Shown: positions 32,967 through 42,075, counted from the first letter of the stretch. The stretch is 64,000 nt of DNA from JAYEPK01 sp048569615 (GCA_048569615.1 JBLIRK010000011.1:1-64000), one strand, 5' to 3'. The notes: generated by a model not told the origin, from the letters alone. Numbers and translations: made by a program.

Positions 32967-34226
32967 ATGGGTTCCGAAATATCCGGTCTTTACAGCATGT
33001 CTGTGGATGAGAGGAGGAAGAGGATCGAGAAGGAGATAGGCGCGGAGGAGGGAGGCCTCTCCTCCCTTGTGCCGGGGAGCACCGACATAGAGGTGCTGGA
33101 CGGCATGATAGAGAATGTAATTGGCGCCTTCGAGCTTCCTGTGGGAATAGCGACGAACTTCCTGATAAACGGCAGGGACTACCTTGTGCCCATGGCGATA
33201 GAGGAGCCGAGCGTCGTGGCGGCCGCTTCCAAGGCGGCGAAGATCATACGAAGGGGAGGAGGATTCAGGGCCTGGTCAACCGATCCGGTGATGATCGGCC
33301 AGGTCCAGGTCACGGACGTCCCATACATCGACGGGGCCGTTGAGGTCCTGGAGAATGCGAAGGAAGAACTTATGGAGATAGCGGATTCAAAGGATCCCCT
33401 GCTTGTCCAATTCGGTGGAGGAATACGGGATATAGAGATAAGGAGGATCGAGAGCGCGATGGGGCCGATGATGGTGCTCCACCTCCTCGTGGACTGCCGG
33501 GACGCCATGGGAGCCAATGCGGTCAATACGATGGCCGAGGCCCTTGCCCCCAGAGTGGAAACCCTTACCGGAGGAAAGGTGGTCCTGAGGATAATCTCCA
33601 ATCTCGCTGTCCACAGGCTCTCATCGGCCGAGGTCGTCGTCCCCAAGGAGGAGCTGGGGGGAGAGGAAGGAGTCGACCTCATCCTCAAGGCATACCACTT
33701 GGCTGTCTCGGATCCCTTCAGGGCCTCGACCCACAACAAGGGGATAATGAACGGCGTATCGGCAGTGGTCAGAGCCACAGGGAATGATACTAGGGCCGTT
33801 GAGGCCGGAGCCCATGCCTATGCCGCTTACAAAGGGAGCTACTCCCCGCTCACATCATACCGGAAGGACGGGAACGGGAACCTGATCGGGGAGATAACCA
33901 TACCGACGGCCGTGGGACTAGTGGGTGGGGCTACCAAGGTGCATCCCGCTGCGAAGGCAACCGTCAGGATCCTGGGTGTGAAGTCGGCATCCGAACTGGG
34001 GGAGGTGCTTGCCGCCGTGGGTCTGGCCCAGAACCTCGCCGCTCTGAGAGTGCTTGCCACAGAGGGTATCCAGAAGGGCCATATGAAGCTCCATGCCAGG
34101 AACCTGGCCCTCCAGGCAGGCGCCGGACCCGACGAGGTGGACGGGGTGGTCATATTGATGCTCTCCCGGGGTAAGGTGACCGCATCCGATGCCAAGGAGC
34201 TGCTTGAGGAATACAGAAGCGCCTAA
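32967..34226 (+). CDS. mvaA: Class II hydroxymethylglutaryl-CoA reductase
   Basis: The protein has 419 residues, the size of class II enzymes. It has ENVIGAFELPVGIATNFLINGRD's substrate-binding motif (49 on) and catalytic Glu79/80 in MAIEEPSVVAAAS. The residues matching Pseudomonas mevalonii Lys267, Asn271, Asp283 and His381 are Lys258, Asn262, Asp274 and His372, with the same spacing. It makes mevalonate from HMG-CoA for archaeal isoprenoid lipids. Class II is the bacterial form and is known in Thermoplasmata-like archaea through old transfer. GGTGA precedes the ATG. Confidence 0.95.
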   Translation: MGSEISGLYSMSVDERRKRIEKEIGAEEGGLSSLVPGSTDIEVLDGMIENVIGAFELPVGIATNFLINGRDYLVPMAIEEPSVVAAASKAAKIIRRGGGFRAWSTDPVMIGQVQVTDVPYIDGAVEVLENAKEELMEIADSKDPLLVQFGGGIRDIEIRRIESAMGPMMVLHLLVDCRDAMGANAVNTMAEALAPRVETLTGGKVVLRIISNLAVHRLSSAEVVVPKEELGGEEGVDLILKAYHLAVSDPFRASTHNKGIMNGVSAVVRATGNDTRAVEAGAHAYAAYKGSYSPLTSYRKDGNGNLIGEITIPTAVGLVGGATKVHPAAKATVRILGVKSASELGEVLAAVGLAQNLAALRVLATEGIQKGHMKLHARNLALQAGAGPDEVDGVVILMLSRGKVTASDAKELLEEYRSA

Positions 34227-34269
34227 AAGCTTTTGAACGATACTGACCTTGCACATGTCAGGTGAGCCA

Positions 34270-34767
34270 ATGGAGATAGTATCTGTGAATGTTGAGAAAC
34301 CCGATGATGTCAATTTCATCCTGGGGCAGTCTCATTTCATCAAGACAGTGGAGGACATACACGAGGCCATAGTCAATGTCAATCCGGAGATCAGGTTCGG
34401 CCTGGCCTTCTGCGAGGCTTCCATGAACTGCTACGTAAGGTGGACGGGGAACGACGAGGAGATGATCGAGCTTGCCAGGAAGAATGCTCTCAACATAGGT
34501 GCGGGCCATTCCTTCATAATCTTCCTCAGGAACGCCTTCCCCATCAATATCCTGAACCAGATCAAGACGGTGAACGAGGTCTGCCGAATATTCTGCGCGA
34601 CCGCCAATCCCACCGAGGTCATCGTCGCCGACAACGGGACCGGCAGAGGGATAATGGGTGTCATCGACGGCAGCAAGCCCAAGGGCATAGAGGGACCTGC
34701 CGACCAGGAATGGAGGGTCGATTTCCTCAGAAAGATCGGATACAAGTTCGGCCCACAGAAAGGATGA
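34270..34767 (+). CDS. PF04008-type protein (adenosine-specific kinase family)
   Basis: The protein has 165 residues from the ATG at 34270 with AGGTGAG just before it. An ATG at 34255 is in frame but less likely. It matches the family throughout: MEIVSVNVEKPDDVNFILGQSHFIKTVEDIHEAIV, FGLAFCEASMNC, GAGHSFIIFLRNAFPINILNQIKTVNEVCRIFCATANP, RGIMGVIDGSKPKGIE. The family has been annotated as adenosine-specific kinase from a structure, but activity is poorly proven. It is cytosolic. It lies close to HMG-CoA reductase and six bases before the presenilin-like gene, suggesting one operon. Confidence 0.9.
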   Translation: MEIVSVNVEKPDDVNFILGQSHFIKTVEDIHEAIVNVNPEIRFGLAFCEASMNCYVRWTGNDEEMIELARKNALNIGAGHSFIIFLRNAFPINILNQIKTVNEVCRIFCATANPTEVIVADNGTGRGIMGVIDGSKPKGIEGPADQEWRVDFLRKIGYKFGPQKG

Positions 34768-34773
34768 ATTATA

Positions 34774-36738
34774 ATGGCAGGGAAGACCGAGGAGAGCTCC
34801 CCGGAGGAGATCGAACGCCCCAAGTTCGAGTCCAGACAGGCGGTCGTCCCCATCGCCATGATGGTTCTCTTCTTCATGATCTCGATATCGCTGGCGTTGT
34901 ACATCGCACCTTTCTACGAAGCCCTTGGCTACTCATCCGCCTTCGGTGACGAGGCACAGAACCCGCTGTGGGCCTTCGCATTCCTTGGAATGGTGATAGT
35001 CGTTGCCGTGGTCATACTCCTTCTGAGGAAGCTCCTGAAGAGGAGGAGGCTGAAGCTGAAGTACGTCATTGGCGTGGCGGTGGCGTTCTCCACGATGTTC
35101 GTACTTACACCTCTGATAGATATCGCGGTCAACGGCTCCCCCGATGTCTGGGAGCTTTACAAAACGGACCTCGAGGGGACCAACATGACATTTCCCCTGG
35201 ACCCGCTGGACATCGGGTCGGGCTTCATAGTTATGTCCGATACATCTTTCAGGACCCTGGTCAGGGGGAGGTACGACATCAGGGAGGCGGATGCAGTGAC
35301 CGGGCTAGACAAGGTGTTCGCTCCCCACTACAAGGACGGCATATGGCTTGCATCGGGGACGAAGTCCGGGACGCCGCTTGGCTGGACGGTACATCCGAAC
35401 GGAACGATAGATCCCGTAGGACCTTTCGAGGCCCCGGACGGCAACCATTTCTTCTTGGGCTCCCAGGTCCATAAATCGGAAGGTGTAATGCTCGCTGCCG
35501 GTTTTTGGGAGAATGACACCGGTGCGGTCGTATCAATCACCCAATTGTTCGGTAATGAGGAAACGCTCTTTGTGGACCTCTCCAGGAATGAGACTGATAT
35601 CAGACCCGTTCAGGGCTGGACATTCTTCCCGGAGAACTATTACATGACCTCCGACGGACTCCATGGCTGGGAGATGAAAGGTTATGGTCAGGGCGCCAAC
35701 TGGACAAGTTTCGATACTAGGGGGACCGCGAATCCCACCTGGAATGTGACATGGAGGACATGCCAGGGGAACCATATCGTTAGCTACATAGGACCCTATG
35801 ATCCCTATGGCAGCAATGTGACGCCGCATCCGGCAAACAGTTCATTTTTCTTCAAGGTGGACATTTGGGGGAAGGAGATCGAGTGGAGGGGGGAGCCCTC
35901 CCCCACTTCGGTATTCTACAGTGAGAAGGAGGATGGAAGCTATATCCTGGACATACTTGAGATCGACAGCTATCACAGGATCGATGGGGACGGAGAAGAA
36001 TCCGTGGAGACGGTCACCGATGACGTTTCCGGGCTCTTCAGGGACGGGGACACCATCTGGATCGTGGAGAGGGACGGAATATGGGAGGGCGAATTTTCCT
36101 TCAAGGAGCGGAACCAGTGGTACATCACCATTTCGGCCATCGTGCTTACTCTGGGATTGATATACGCCCTGTTCCGAAAGCCCAAATGGTGGCTGGTGGA
36201 CCTAGGGGGCCTGCTCATGGGAGCCGGGGTGATAGCCATGATGGGGATATCCTTCCCAATCTCCTTCATGCTCCTGCTCCTGGTCCTTCTGGCAGTATAC
36301 GATGCCGTGGCCGTTTACAAGACCAAGCACATGATAGCCCTAGCCGATTCCGTGGTCGAGGCCAAGATGCCCATCCTCCTGGTATTCCCCATGAAGTGGT
36401 CCTACCGCTACGAGGACGAGACCAATCTCATGGACCCCAAGCGCAAGCGCCAGTCGCTTTTCATGGGACTGGGAGACGTGATAATACCAGGTGTATTCAT
36501 CCTCTCCATAAACACTTGGCTCTCCCCTGCTGGAGGAACCCGGCTATTCGGAGTGATATATCCCCCCCTGGGTGTGGCGATCTTCTCCTTCGTAGGCATG
36601 ATGATCGGCTTCGGCATACTGATGAGATGGGTCATCAAGGGCAAGGCGCATGCAGGGCTCCCCCCGCTGAACGGAGGGACGATCCTGGGCTTTTTGATAG
36701 GGTATCTGATCCTCTACGGGACCATCGTATTCTGGTGA
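34774..36738 (+). CDS. Presenilin/SPP-type intramembrane aspartyl protease with a large inserted domain
   Basis: The protein has 654 residues, about twice the usual archaeal length. The A22 motifs are all present: AVYDAVAVYKTKHM (Asp510), GLGDVIIPG (Asp568) and GLPPLNGG (628-635; the PAL-like site). Three helices come first (28-46, 65-84, 97-118). A soluble region of some 330 residues (about 119-448) then sits outside, with beta-propeller-like text (repeats of G-x-W, DGxxGWExKGY, SDxTSFRTLVR). Six helices end it. Many A22 members have loops here but not of this size. It presumably selects or senses substrates on the outer face (inference). It follows the PF04008 gene by six bases. Confidence 0.88.
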   Translation: MAGKTEESSPEEIERPKFESRQAVVPIAMMVLFFMISISLALYIAPFYEALGYSSAFGDEAQNPLWAFAFLGMVIVVAVVILLLRKLLKRRRLKLKYVIGVAVAFSTMFVLTPLIDIAVNGSPDVWELYKTDLEGTNMTFPLDPLDIGSGFIVMSDTSFRTLVRGRYDIREADAVTGLDKVFAPHYKDGIWLASGTKSGTPLGWTVHPNGTIDPVGPFEAPDGNHFFLGSQVHKSEGVMLAAGFWENDTGAVVSITQLFGNEETLFVDLSRNETDIRPVQGWTFFPENYYMTSDGLHGWEMKGYGQGANWTSFDTRGTANPTWNVTWRTCQGNHIVSYIGPYDPYGSNVTPHPANSSFFFKVDIWGKEIEWRGEPSPTSVFYSEKEDGSYILDILEIDSYHRIDGDGEESVETVTDDVSGLFRDGDTIWIVERDGIWEGEFSFKERNQWYITISAIVLTLGLIYALFRKPKWWLVDLGGLLMGAGVIAMMGISFPISFMLLLLVLLAVYDAVAVYKTKHMIALADSVVEAKMPILLVFPMKWSYRYEDETNLMDPKRKRQSLFMGLGDVIIPGVFILSINTWLSPAGGTRLFGVIYPPLGVAIFSFVGMMIGFGILMRWVIKGKAHAGLPPLNGGTILGFLIGYLILYGTIVFW

Positions 36739-36794
36739 GCCCCTACCGAAAACGATTTTCACTTGTCCATCTTACCCCCGGTAGGTAATGACGA

Positions 36795-37535
36795 ATGCTA
36801 GCTCCGCTGGGAATACTTGGCATCATGCTGCTGGTCGGAATGCTTCAGGGCATGACCCAGTGCAACCTGACCTGCGGCCCTCTCCTATTCCTGAGGCTGG
36901 CGGGACGTGGAAAAGGAGCCAAACAGGGTCTGGTAATGTCCCTCTTGTTCGCGCTTCCGAGGATAGTGCTCCTCACCCTTCTCGGAACGGTTTTCGGAGC
37001 ACTCGGTTTCACAATGGGCTCCCTGGCGGGTCTCTCGGGGTACCCGTGGTTCCAGGTGGTCGTATACATCCTGATAGGCCTGGTCATGATCTCCACGGGA
37101 TTGTTCTTCATAGGCGTTCTTCGTAAGAAGGAGTGCACGGGAAAGCCGGGAATGAAGGAGCGTGTTGTCATGTTCCTGATCAAGATGGGTCCGAGGAAGG
37201 ATGACAGGTCCGAGGGAATGGTGATGTTCGGCATAGGCATCCTCGTCTCACTTGTCTGCTTTGTTGAAGCATCCGCCGCATCGGTATTCTTCGCATCCAT
37301 GATAGGGATCGATGCCGAGGACATAGGCTCCGGGGCACTCTGGGGAGCGCTTTCGATGCTCTCCTATTCCATCGGTCTTGCAGTTCCCCTGCTTCTCTTC
37401 GGCATGGGCGCATCCTTCATAGGAAAGAAGCTTAAGAGGGAGGATGTCAGAGCGGCCGGGGGTATGCTCCTACTGCTGTTCGGGGGGATCCTTGTTCTCT
37501 TCAGCATTTTCTCCCTTATATTTTCCCTTGCATAG
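36795..37535 (+). CDS. Polytopic membrane protein, DsbD/SafE-like (tentative)
   Basis: The protein has 246 residues and six helices in two groups of three separated by a charged loop (LRKKECTGKPGMKERVV). The first helix has GMLQGMTQCNLTCGPLL, and the second half starts GILVSLVCFVEASAASVFF. Such Cys positions in helices 1 and 4 are like those of the CcdA/DsbD and SafE groups, which move reducing equivalents across the membrane. The match is partial, so I leave the name open. It has no partner thioredoxin nearby. The 3' end overlaps the convergent DUF123 gene by 66 bp. Confidence 0.6.
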   Translation: MLAPLGILGIMLLVGMLQGMTQCNLTCGPLLFLRLAGRGKGAKQGLVMSLLFALPRIVLLTLLGTVFGALGFTMGSLAGLSGYPWFQVVVYILIGLVMISTGLFFIGVLRKKECTGKPGMKERVVMFLIKMGPRKDDRSEGMVMFGIGILVSLVCFVEASAASVFFASMIGIDAEDIGSGALWGALSMLSYSIGLAVPLLLFGMGASFIGKKLKREDVRAAGGMLLLLFGGILVLFSIFSLIFSLA

Positions 37536-37949
37536 GAAATCCTCACCCTCGCCGATATAGAAAAGATGGGAGCCGCATTTGCAGTCCGAGCAGCCGAATC
37601 CCTTTATGCCTTCGTATCTCCTGGATAGTTCCCGGGCAGCCCCGCATTCCTCGTCGGGACCGTAGGGCTTCCGCCACACCGTCTTTGAGGTGGTCACCTG
37701 CGACAGGTAGTCGATATGCCATCTCGGGGTCGTGATCTTCCTGAGATGCCTCGGGACCCTTGCGCGGAGCCCCGCCTTTGCCGAGCCCGTGTAGATGTAT
37801 GTCCCCTTCCTCAGCCGGAGCTCACCCAGGGTCCTCAGTATCAATATTGTGTCCTTCGGTAAGTATGACACGAGGAGATAAACCGAGGGTTCGGGGATGG
37901 ATCCCGGATCTCGGGCCAGTTCATAGCGTTCGAGCGGAGGTCCCTTCAT
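37470..37949 (-). CDS. DUF123 (GIY-YIG-like) protein
   Basis: The protein has 159 residues. It matches the archaeal DUF123 family: a GIY-YIG-like opening (VYLLVSYLPKDTILILRTLGELRLRKGTYIYTGSAKAGLRARVPRHL), WHIDYLS, and the Cys motif ECGAARELSRR...GFGCSDCKCGSHLF. The family is likely a nuclease of unproven role. The last residues are charged and overlap the membrane-protein gene. Its ATG overlaps the aCPSF1 stop by four bases, so the two are cotranscribed. Confidence 0.87.
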   Translation of the reverse strand: MKGPPLERYELARDPGSIPEPSVYLLVSYLPKDTILILRTLGELRLRKGTYIYTGSAKAGLRARVPRHLRKITTPRWHIDYLSQVTTSKTVWRKPYGPDEECGAARELSRRYEGIKGFGCSDCKCGSHLFYIGEGEDFLCKGKYKGENAEENKDPPEQQ

Positions 37950-39862
37950 CTGAGCCTCACTGTCTCCAGGTTCATGGGGAATGTTGTCTGCTTCCCGTAC
38001 TTCCTGTGAAGCGAGGACGCCAGGTCCATCTCCTTTCCCTCGTCACCGTGGTGGATGATTATCCTGTCCGGTTTGGGGTCCATGGTGGAGATGTAGTTTA
38101 TCAACTGCTTCCTGTCAGAATGTCCGGAGAAGCCGTCGATGGTCTCGCTGCTTGCCCTGAGTGAGATCGCCATGGGTTTCCCCTTCTCCGAGACCACAAG
38201 TTCGGTAAGCCCCTTCTGGATCTTCCTTCCCAGCGTGCCCTCCGCCTGGTATCCTACGAAGACCAGGGTGTTCTTCGGATCGGCTCCCCATACCTTCAGG
38301 TACTCCATCACCGGTCCTCCGTTCAGCATGCCCGATGTGGCCAGGACAACGCATGGCTCGTTGTCGTGGAGTATCTTCTCCCTCATGTCCCTGCTGTCCA
38401 CCTTGTTGAAGTACTCCGAGAGGAAGGGATTCTCGTTGCGCTGGAAGATCTGGGTCCTGAGCTGGTTGTTGAGGAACTCGGGATAGGCGGTATGGATGGC
38501 AGTGGCCTCCCATATCATGCCGTCCAGGTAGATGGGGCATTTGGGTATCTGACCGTTCTTCATCTGCTTCTCCAGGACGATCATCACCTCCTGGGAACGT
38601 CCCACGGCGAAAACCGGGATCAGCACCTTCCCGCCCAGGGAAAGCGTTCTCTTCATCACGCTCTTCAGCTGCGAGGCAGCCTCCTTTCTCGTCGGCTGGA
38701 AGTCCCTCTTTCCTCCGTAGGTGGATTCCATGACGAGGGCCTCCAGGCGGGGGAACTTGTTGGTGGCGGAGTTGAAGAGCCATGTCCTTTCGAACTTGAT
38801 ATCACCGGAGTAGGCGATATTGTAGAGCCCGTCGCCTATGTGAAAATGGGGGGACGAGGACCCAAGGATATGCCCGGCGTTGTGGAGGGTGAGCCTGATG
38901 TCGGGGGCTATGTCCGTGGTCTCGTTGTACTTTATCGGAATTGTATGCAGGATCTCGTCCTGGACATGTTTGGATTCGTAGGGAGGTTTCTTCGCCTCCG
39001 CTGCAGCAACCTTGATGTAGTCGAGCTGCAGGAGGGCCATCATGTCCCTGGTCGGTGCCGTACAGTAGATCGGTCCGTCGTAGCCGTATTTGTACATCAG
39101 CGGAACCAGTCCGGAGTGGTCCAGGTGGGCATGGGTCACCACCACGGCATCGATGGATTCGAAGGGCTGTGCCTCGGAGATCTGGAGGTAGGGTGAAGGT
39201 TTATCCTGGGAGCCAACATTGACGCCGATGTCGACTATGACCTTGGAGTTCCTTGTTGTGAGCATGTGGCAGGACCTTCCTACCTCCCTGTAACCTCCCA
39301 GGCTGGTTGTCCTTATCCAGTTCTCGTCCTCGGGTATGTCCCTGAAGATCCTCCTTCCCACCTTCTTGAGGAAGGCTTTCCTCTTCTCGGTGACCTCAGG
39401 CTCCTTGAGGAACTGCCTTATGTCCTTGACGGACTTGGACTCGATGGGCGGTGTCCTTACGACTTGCGGTGCCCATCCGGTGAGCTTCTTTATCTGGTTC
39501 AGATTGGAACCGTGCTTTCCGATGGCCAGTCCGGGGGATAGGGCCTCGATGGTCACTTCGTTGGAATCATGGTTGAAGGCAACGTCGGTGACCTTTGCTT
39601 CCTCGGGGATCACGCTCCGTATGATGTCGCTTGCCTCGTTGACGTCCTTGACCAGGGATGTGTGGGGGCGGATCGCCACCCTTCTCTTCAATCCCTGGGC
39701 TAGCTTCCTCACGAGGTTGGAATCATAAACGAATTCGTCCATGTTCTTCGTCTGGATAACAACGACGGGTCCCTCGAAGTCGACCCCGGTTATCTCTATA
39801 CCCTCGGGTATCAACGCTTCTATCTCTGTTTTCAGGCGGGTAATCAAAGCCTCATAGGTCAC
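37946..39862 (-). CDS. aCPSF1, KH-domain beta-CASP ribonuclease and termination factor
   Basis: The protein has 638 residues. Two KH-like domains take residues 1-145 (FNHDSNEVTIEALSPGLAIGKHG). The metallo-beta-lactamase core has VVVTHAHLDHSG, ending with motif 4. The beta-CASP part follows (VLIPVFAVGRSQEVMIVLE; ATSGMLNGGPVMEYL) and the last motif is GFSGHSDRKQL, then IIIHHGDE. In archaea it cuts nascent RNA at U-rich sites and ends transcription. The start is GTG with GGTGTGA upstream. It is transcribed into the DUF123 gene. Confidence 0.95.
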   Translation of the reverse strand: MTYEALITRLKTEIEALIPEGIEITGVDFEGPVVVIQTKNMDEFVYDSNLVRKLAQGLKRRVAIRPHTSLVKDVNEASDIIRSVIPEEAKVTDVAFNHDSNEVTIEALSPGLAIGKHGSNLNQIKKLTGWAPQVVRTPPIESKSVKDIRQFLKEPEVTEKRKAFLKKVGRRIFRDIPEDENWIRTTSLGGYREVGRSCHMLTTRNSKVIVDIGVNVGSQDKPSPYLQISEAQPFESIDAVVVTHAHLDHSGLVPLMYKYGYDGPIYCTAPTRDMMALLQLDYIKVAAAEAKKPPYESKHVQDEILHTIPIKYNETTDIAPDIRLTLHNAGHILGSSSPHFHIGDGLYNIAYSGDIKFERTWLFNSATNKFPRLEALVMESTYGGKRDFQPTRKEAASQLKSVMKRTLSLGGKVLIPVFAVGRSQEVMIVLEKQMKNGQIPKCPIYLDGMIWEATAIHTAYPEFLNNQLRTQIFQRNENPFLSEYFNKVDSRDMREKILHDNEPCVVLATSGMLNGGPVMEYLKVWGADPKNTLVFVGYQAEGTLGRKIQKGLTELVVSEKGKPMAISLRASSETIDGFSGHSDRKQLINYISTMDPKPDRIIIHHGDEGKEMDLASSLHRKYGKQTTFPMNLETVRLR

Positions 39863-39907
39863 TTTATCACACCCATTTTCGAGTGAGCTGCATCAAAGTC
39901 GGAACCC

Positions 39908-39971
39908 TGGACCACAGAGTTGGTCCACGGCTCAAATAATTTGTAACGTGAATTTGATGTGGAGAATCAAA
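39908..39971 (-). promoter_or_regulatory. Hairpins in the promoter/leader of aCPSF1
   Basis: TGGACCA/TGGTCCA (39908-39914 and 39921-39927) and ATTTGAT/ATCAAAT (39952-39958 and 39965-39971) are perfect 7-bp stems. A TATA-like TTACAAATTATTT lies between them (minus strand), so the first stem would be at the transcription start or in the leader. Confidence 0.4.
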
Positions 39972-39999
39972 TATGATGTCCCTCAGCAATAATATCAGG

Positions 40000-40016
40000 A
40001 AAAACCTGAGTTCAGG
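40000..40016 (-). terminator. Hairpin and T-run after the proteasome gene
   Basis: On the minus strand CCTGA-AC-TCAGG is followed by TTTTT, 13 bases after the psmB stop codon. A short stem with a T-run fits a transcription end. Confidence 0.55.
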
Positions 40017-40029
40017 GGGCTTTGATGTT

Positions 40030-40671
40030 CTACTTGATATTTAATTTTTGCTTCCTCTTATCAACCTCTTCCTGGCTGACGGAATTCCATCCCTTCTTGT
40101 CTATGACCACGATATCGTAGCCGTTGCCCGATGCCGAATCCCTTCTCATGGCAGCATTCAGGGCTTTTATGGCTATGTCCACGCCGTCGGTGGTCTTGAT
40201 GTCCTCCTTGTAGTTGTCCTCCAGGACGCCGTAGGCGTACGGGGAGCCTGAGCCGGTGGCGCAGTACTTGTCAGGAATGGACCCGCCAGCAGCATCGAGG
40301 GAGTAAACGTGCCCTCCCTCCCGGTCGTATCCGCCAAGGAGGAGCTGGACCCAGTAGGGATAATATCTTGAGCCCGATAGGATGTTCGCGGTCAGTGTGG
40401 CGGCGGCCTTGATGGACATTGGCTGGTCCCTCTTGAGCCTGTAGAGCTCAGCCTCAGCCTTAATGTATCTTGCCAGGTTCTGGGCATCCCCGACGAGACC
40501 GGCTGTCGTGAGCCCGATGTGGTCGTCGATCTTGAAGAGCTTCTGGGTCTCTGTGTGGGCGATGAGTGTGCCCATGGTCGCCCTGTGTTCGGTGGCGAGT
40601 ACTACCCCGTCCTTGCAGACTAGTCCGAGGGTCGTTGTTCCGGTCTTCATTGGCTCCTGTGCATCGGTCAT
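40030..40671 (-). CDS. psmB: Proteasome beta subunit
   Basis: The protein has 213 residues from the ATG at 40671. The open frame upstream to 40746 overlaps the promoter (TTTAAATAG near 40731) and is not used. A short propeptide (MTDAQEPMKTG) is cut before the Thr that becomes catalytic (TTTLGLVCKDGVVLATEHRATMG). Lys in HRATMG's strand and GSGSPYAYGVLE are conserved. It forms the inner rings of the 20S proteasome and degrades unfolded proteins fed by PAN or similar ATPases. GGTGG lies before the ATG. The alpha subunit gene is not in this window. Confidence 0.95.
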   Translation of the reverse strand: MTDAQEPMKTGTTTLGLVCKDGVVLATEHRATMGTLIAHTETQKLFKIDDHIGLTTAGLVGDAQNLARYIKAEAELYRLKRDQPMSIKAAATLTANILSGSRYYPYWVQLLLGGYDREGGHVYSLDAAGGSIPDKYCATGSGSPYAYGVLEDNYKEDIKTTDGVDIAIKALNAAMRRDSASGNGYDIVVIDKKGWNSVSQEEVDKRKQKLNIK

Positions 40672-40853
40672 GGTATTTCCACCTATTCTGTGTCGAGAAG
40701 ATGCGGTTTCCATCATCCAAGAGGGGCTATTTAAAGATGTTGACAATGCAATTATCTGTTGATCGGGATGCCTTCGGACTGCATGGCCTGGGTCATAATG
40801 AGGATTGGAGCTTTACGGTTCGATTTTCATGTTATGTACTATTATCATTTGCA

Positions 40854-41384
40854 TCATTCGAAAAAGTGAATTCCATATCTTAGGTCATCCACCTTTATTT
40901 TAACCTGGTCGCCCTGGCGTACATGCGGAAGGTATCCGGGCCAACATCCACCTCCAGCCGTATTTTTTGTGCCAAGATCGTATATTGAGAAGGTCTTGCC
41001 GCAGTTGAGGCATCTGGCGTATTCACCTTCCTGAACGTATCCCTTCTTCGCATCGTAACATACGTCGCAGGCATCGAAGGCGGTGTGGACCTCTCCATCT
41101 TTATCAGTTACAACAAAGTACTTCACGATGATACCTTGAACCGCCTGGTAGTAGTAATGGAACTTGCCGTCGGATATGTCATTGACCTCGATGATGATGT
41201 CGTTACCAACCACCTTGTTAGCCTGATATTCATTTGGCTCTTCTTCGTTCTCCAAGGTTATCAGTTTGAAAAAACCAAATATGAGGAGGGCCAGGACACA
41301 TATTATCCCTAAGGCTAGCAGGTGGTTCTTTTTCTTTTTTTCGACCTTTTCCAACCTTTCCTTTGCTTTGCCCTTTGTCATCAT
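40854..41384 (-). CDS. DUF2318 membrane-anchored Fe-S/metal-binding protein
   Basis: The protein has 176 residues, a charged N-terminus and one helix (LLALGIICVLALLIFGFFKLI), then an outside domain. That carries the DUF2318 cysteine pattern: AFDACDVCYDAKKGYVQEGEYARCLNCGKTF and a final GGGCWPGYLPH. Such proteins accompany iron uptake systems (FTR1/P19) and are thought to pass electrons or metal. It is the last gene of an operon with an ATPase and FtsX-like permease, as in Campylobacter's P19 cluster. No FTR1 or P19 gene is seen here. Confidence 0.9.
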   Translation of the reverse strand: MMTKGKAKERLEKVEKKKKNHLLALGIICVLALLIFGFFKLITLENEEEPNEYQANKVVGNDIIIEVNDISDGKFHYYYQAVQGIIVKYFVVTDKDGEVHTAFDACDVCYDAKKGYVQEGEYARCLNCGKTFSIYDLGTKNTAGGGCWPGYLPHVRQGDQVKIKVDDLRYGIHFFE

Positions 41385-41391
41385 ATCACCC

Positions 41392-42075
41392 TTAGTTGCG
41401 ATTTGTATCGTTTCTTATCTTTCCATCTTCAAGCGTGATGACCCTGTCTCCCCATGACGTGAGTTCATGATTATGGGTGACGAAGATAATGGTCATCCCT
41501 TTGGAATTGAGTTCCTTCAGGATTTCCATTATACTAAGTCCATTCTTCTTATCCAAGTTCCCGGTCGGCTCATCAGCGAGAATGATCCGCGGTTCGTTTA
41601 TCAAAGCCCTGGCGATCGAGACCCGCTGTTGCTCGCCTCCCGAAAGCTTGGAAGGCACATGATCGAGCCTGGTGGATAGTCCAAGCTGGCCTAGCACACT
41701 TCTTGCGGACTCCCTGTCGACCAAGCTGTGGAAATACTGGGCGATCTCGACATTTTCCAGGGCCGTAAGATAGGGTATGAGATGGTACTGCTGGAAAATC
41801 ATCCCGAGGTTGTTTCTCCTGAAAATGGCCAGTTCCCTTTCGGATTTCTCGGTTAGGTCCTCATTGAAGACCTTGATGCTTCCGCCAGTAGGCTTGTCGA
41901 GGCAGGAGATCATATTCAGCAAAGTTGTTTTACCGGAACCGGATGGACCCATTATAAAGGTCCATTCCCTATCCCTGATTTTAATATCTATTCCATTGAG
42001 TGCTTTGGTCTCATCCGGATATATCTTGACAAGATCTTTTACCTCCACAATGAACTCGCCCGCCATCTTATTCAC
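41392..42075 (-). CDS. MacB/LolD-type ABC transporter ATP-binding protein
   Basis: The protein has 227 residues. It has Walker A GPSGSGKTT, signature LSGGEQQRVSIARA, Walker B IILADEPTGNLD and the H-loop in FVTHNHE. The LDKKNG after Walker B and LGMIFQQYHLIPYLTALEN are typical for the MacB/LolD group, which drives FtsX-like permeases instead of a pore. It overlaps the permease gene (upstream on the minus strand) by eight bases. It is the energy part of the DUF2318-linked system. Confidence 0.94.
   Translation of the reverse strand: MNKMAGEFIVEVKDLVKIYPDETKALNGIDIKIRDREWTFIMGPSGSGKTTLLNMISCLDKPTGGSIKVFNEDLTEKSERELAIFRRNNLGMIFQQYHLIPYLTALENVEIAQYFHSLVDRESARSVLGQLGLSTRLDHVPSKLSGGEQQRVSIARALINEPRIILADEPTGNLDKKNGLSIMEILKELNSKGMTIIFVTHNHELTSWGDRVITLEDGKIRNDTNRN

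Noticed and set aside
32967..34226. Enolase
   Set aside because: Position near the ribosomal operon suggested it, but the residues match class II HMG-CoA reductase throughout, including Lys, Asn, Asp and His spacing.
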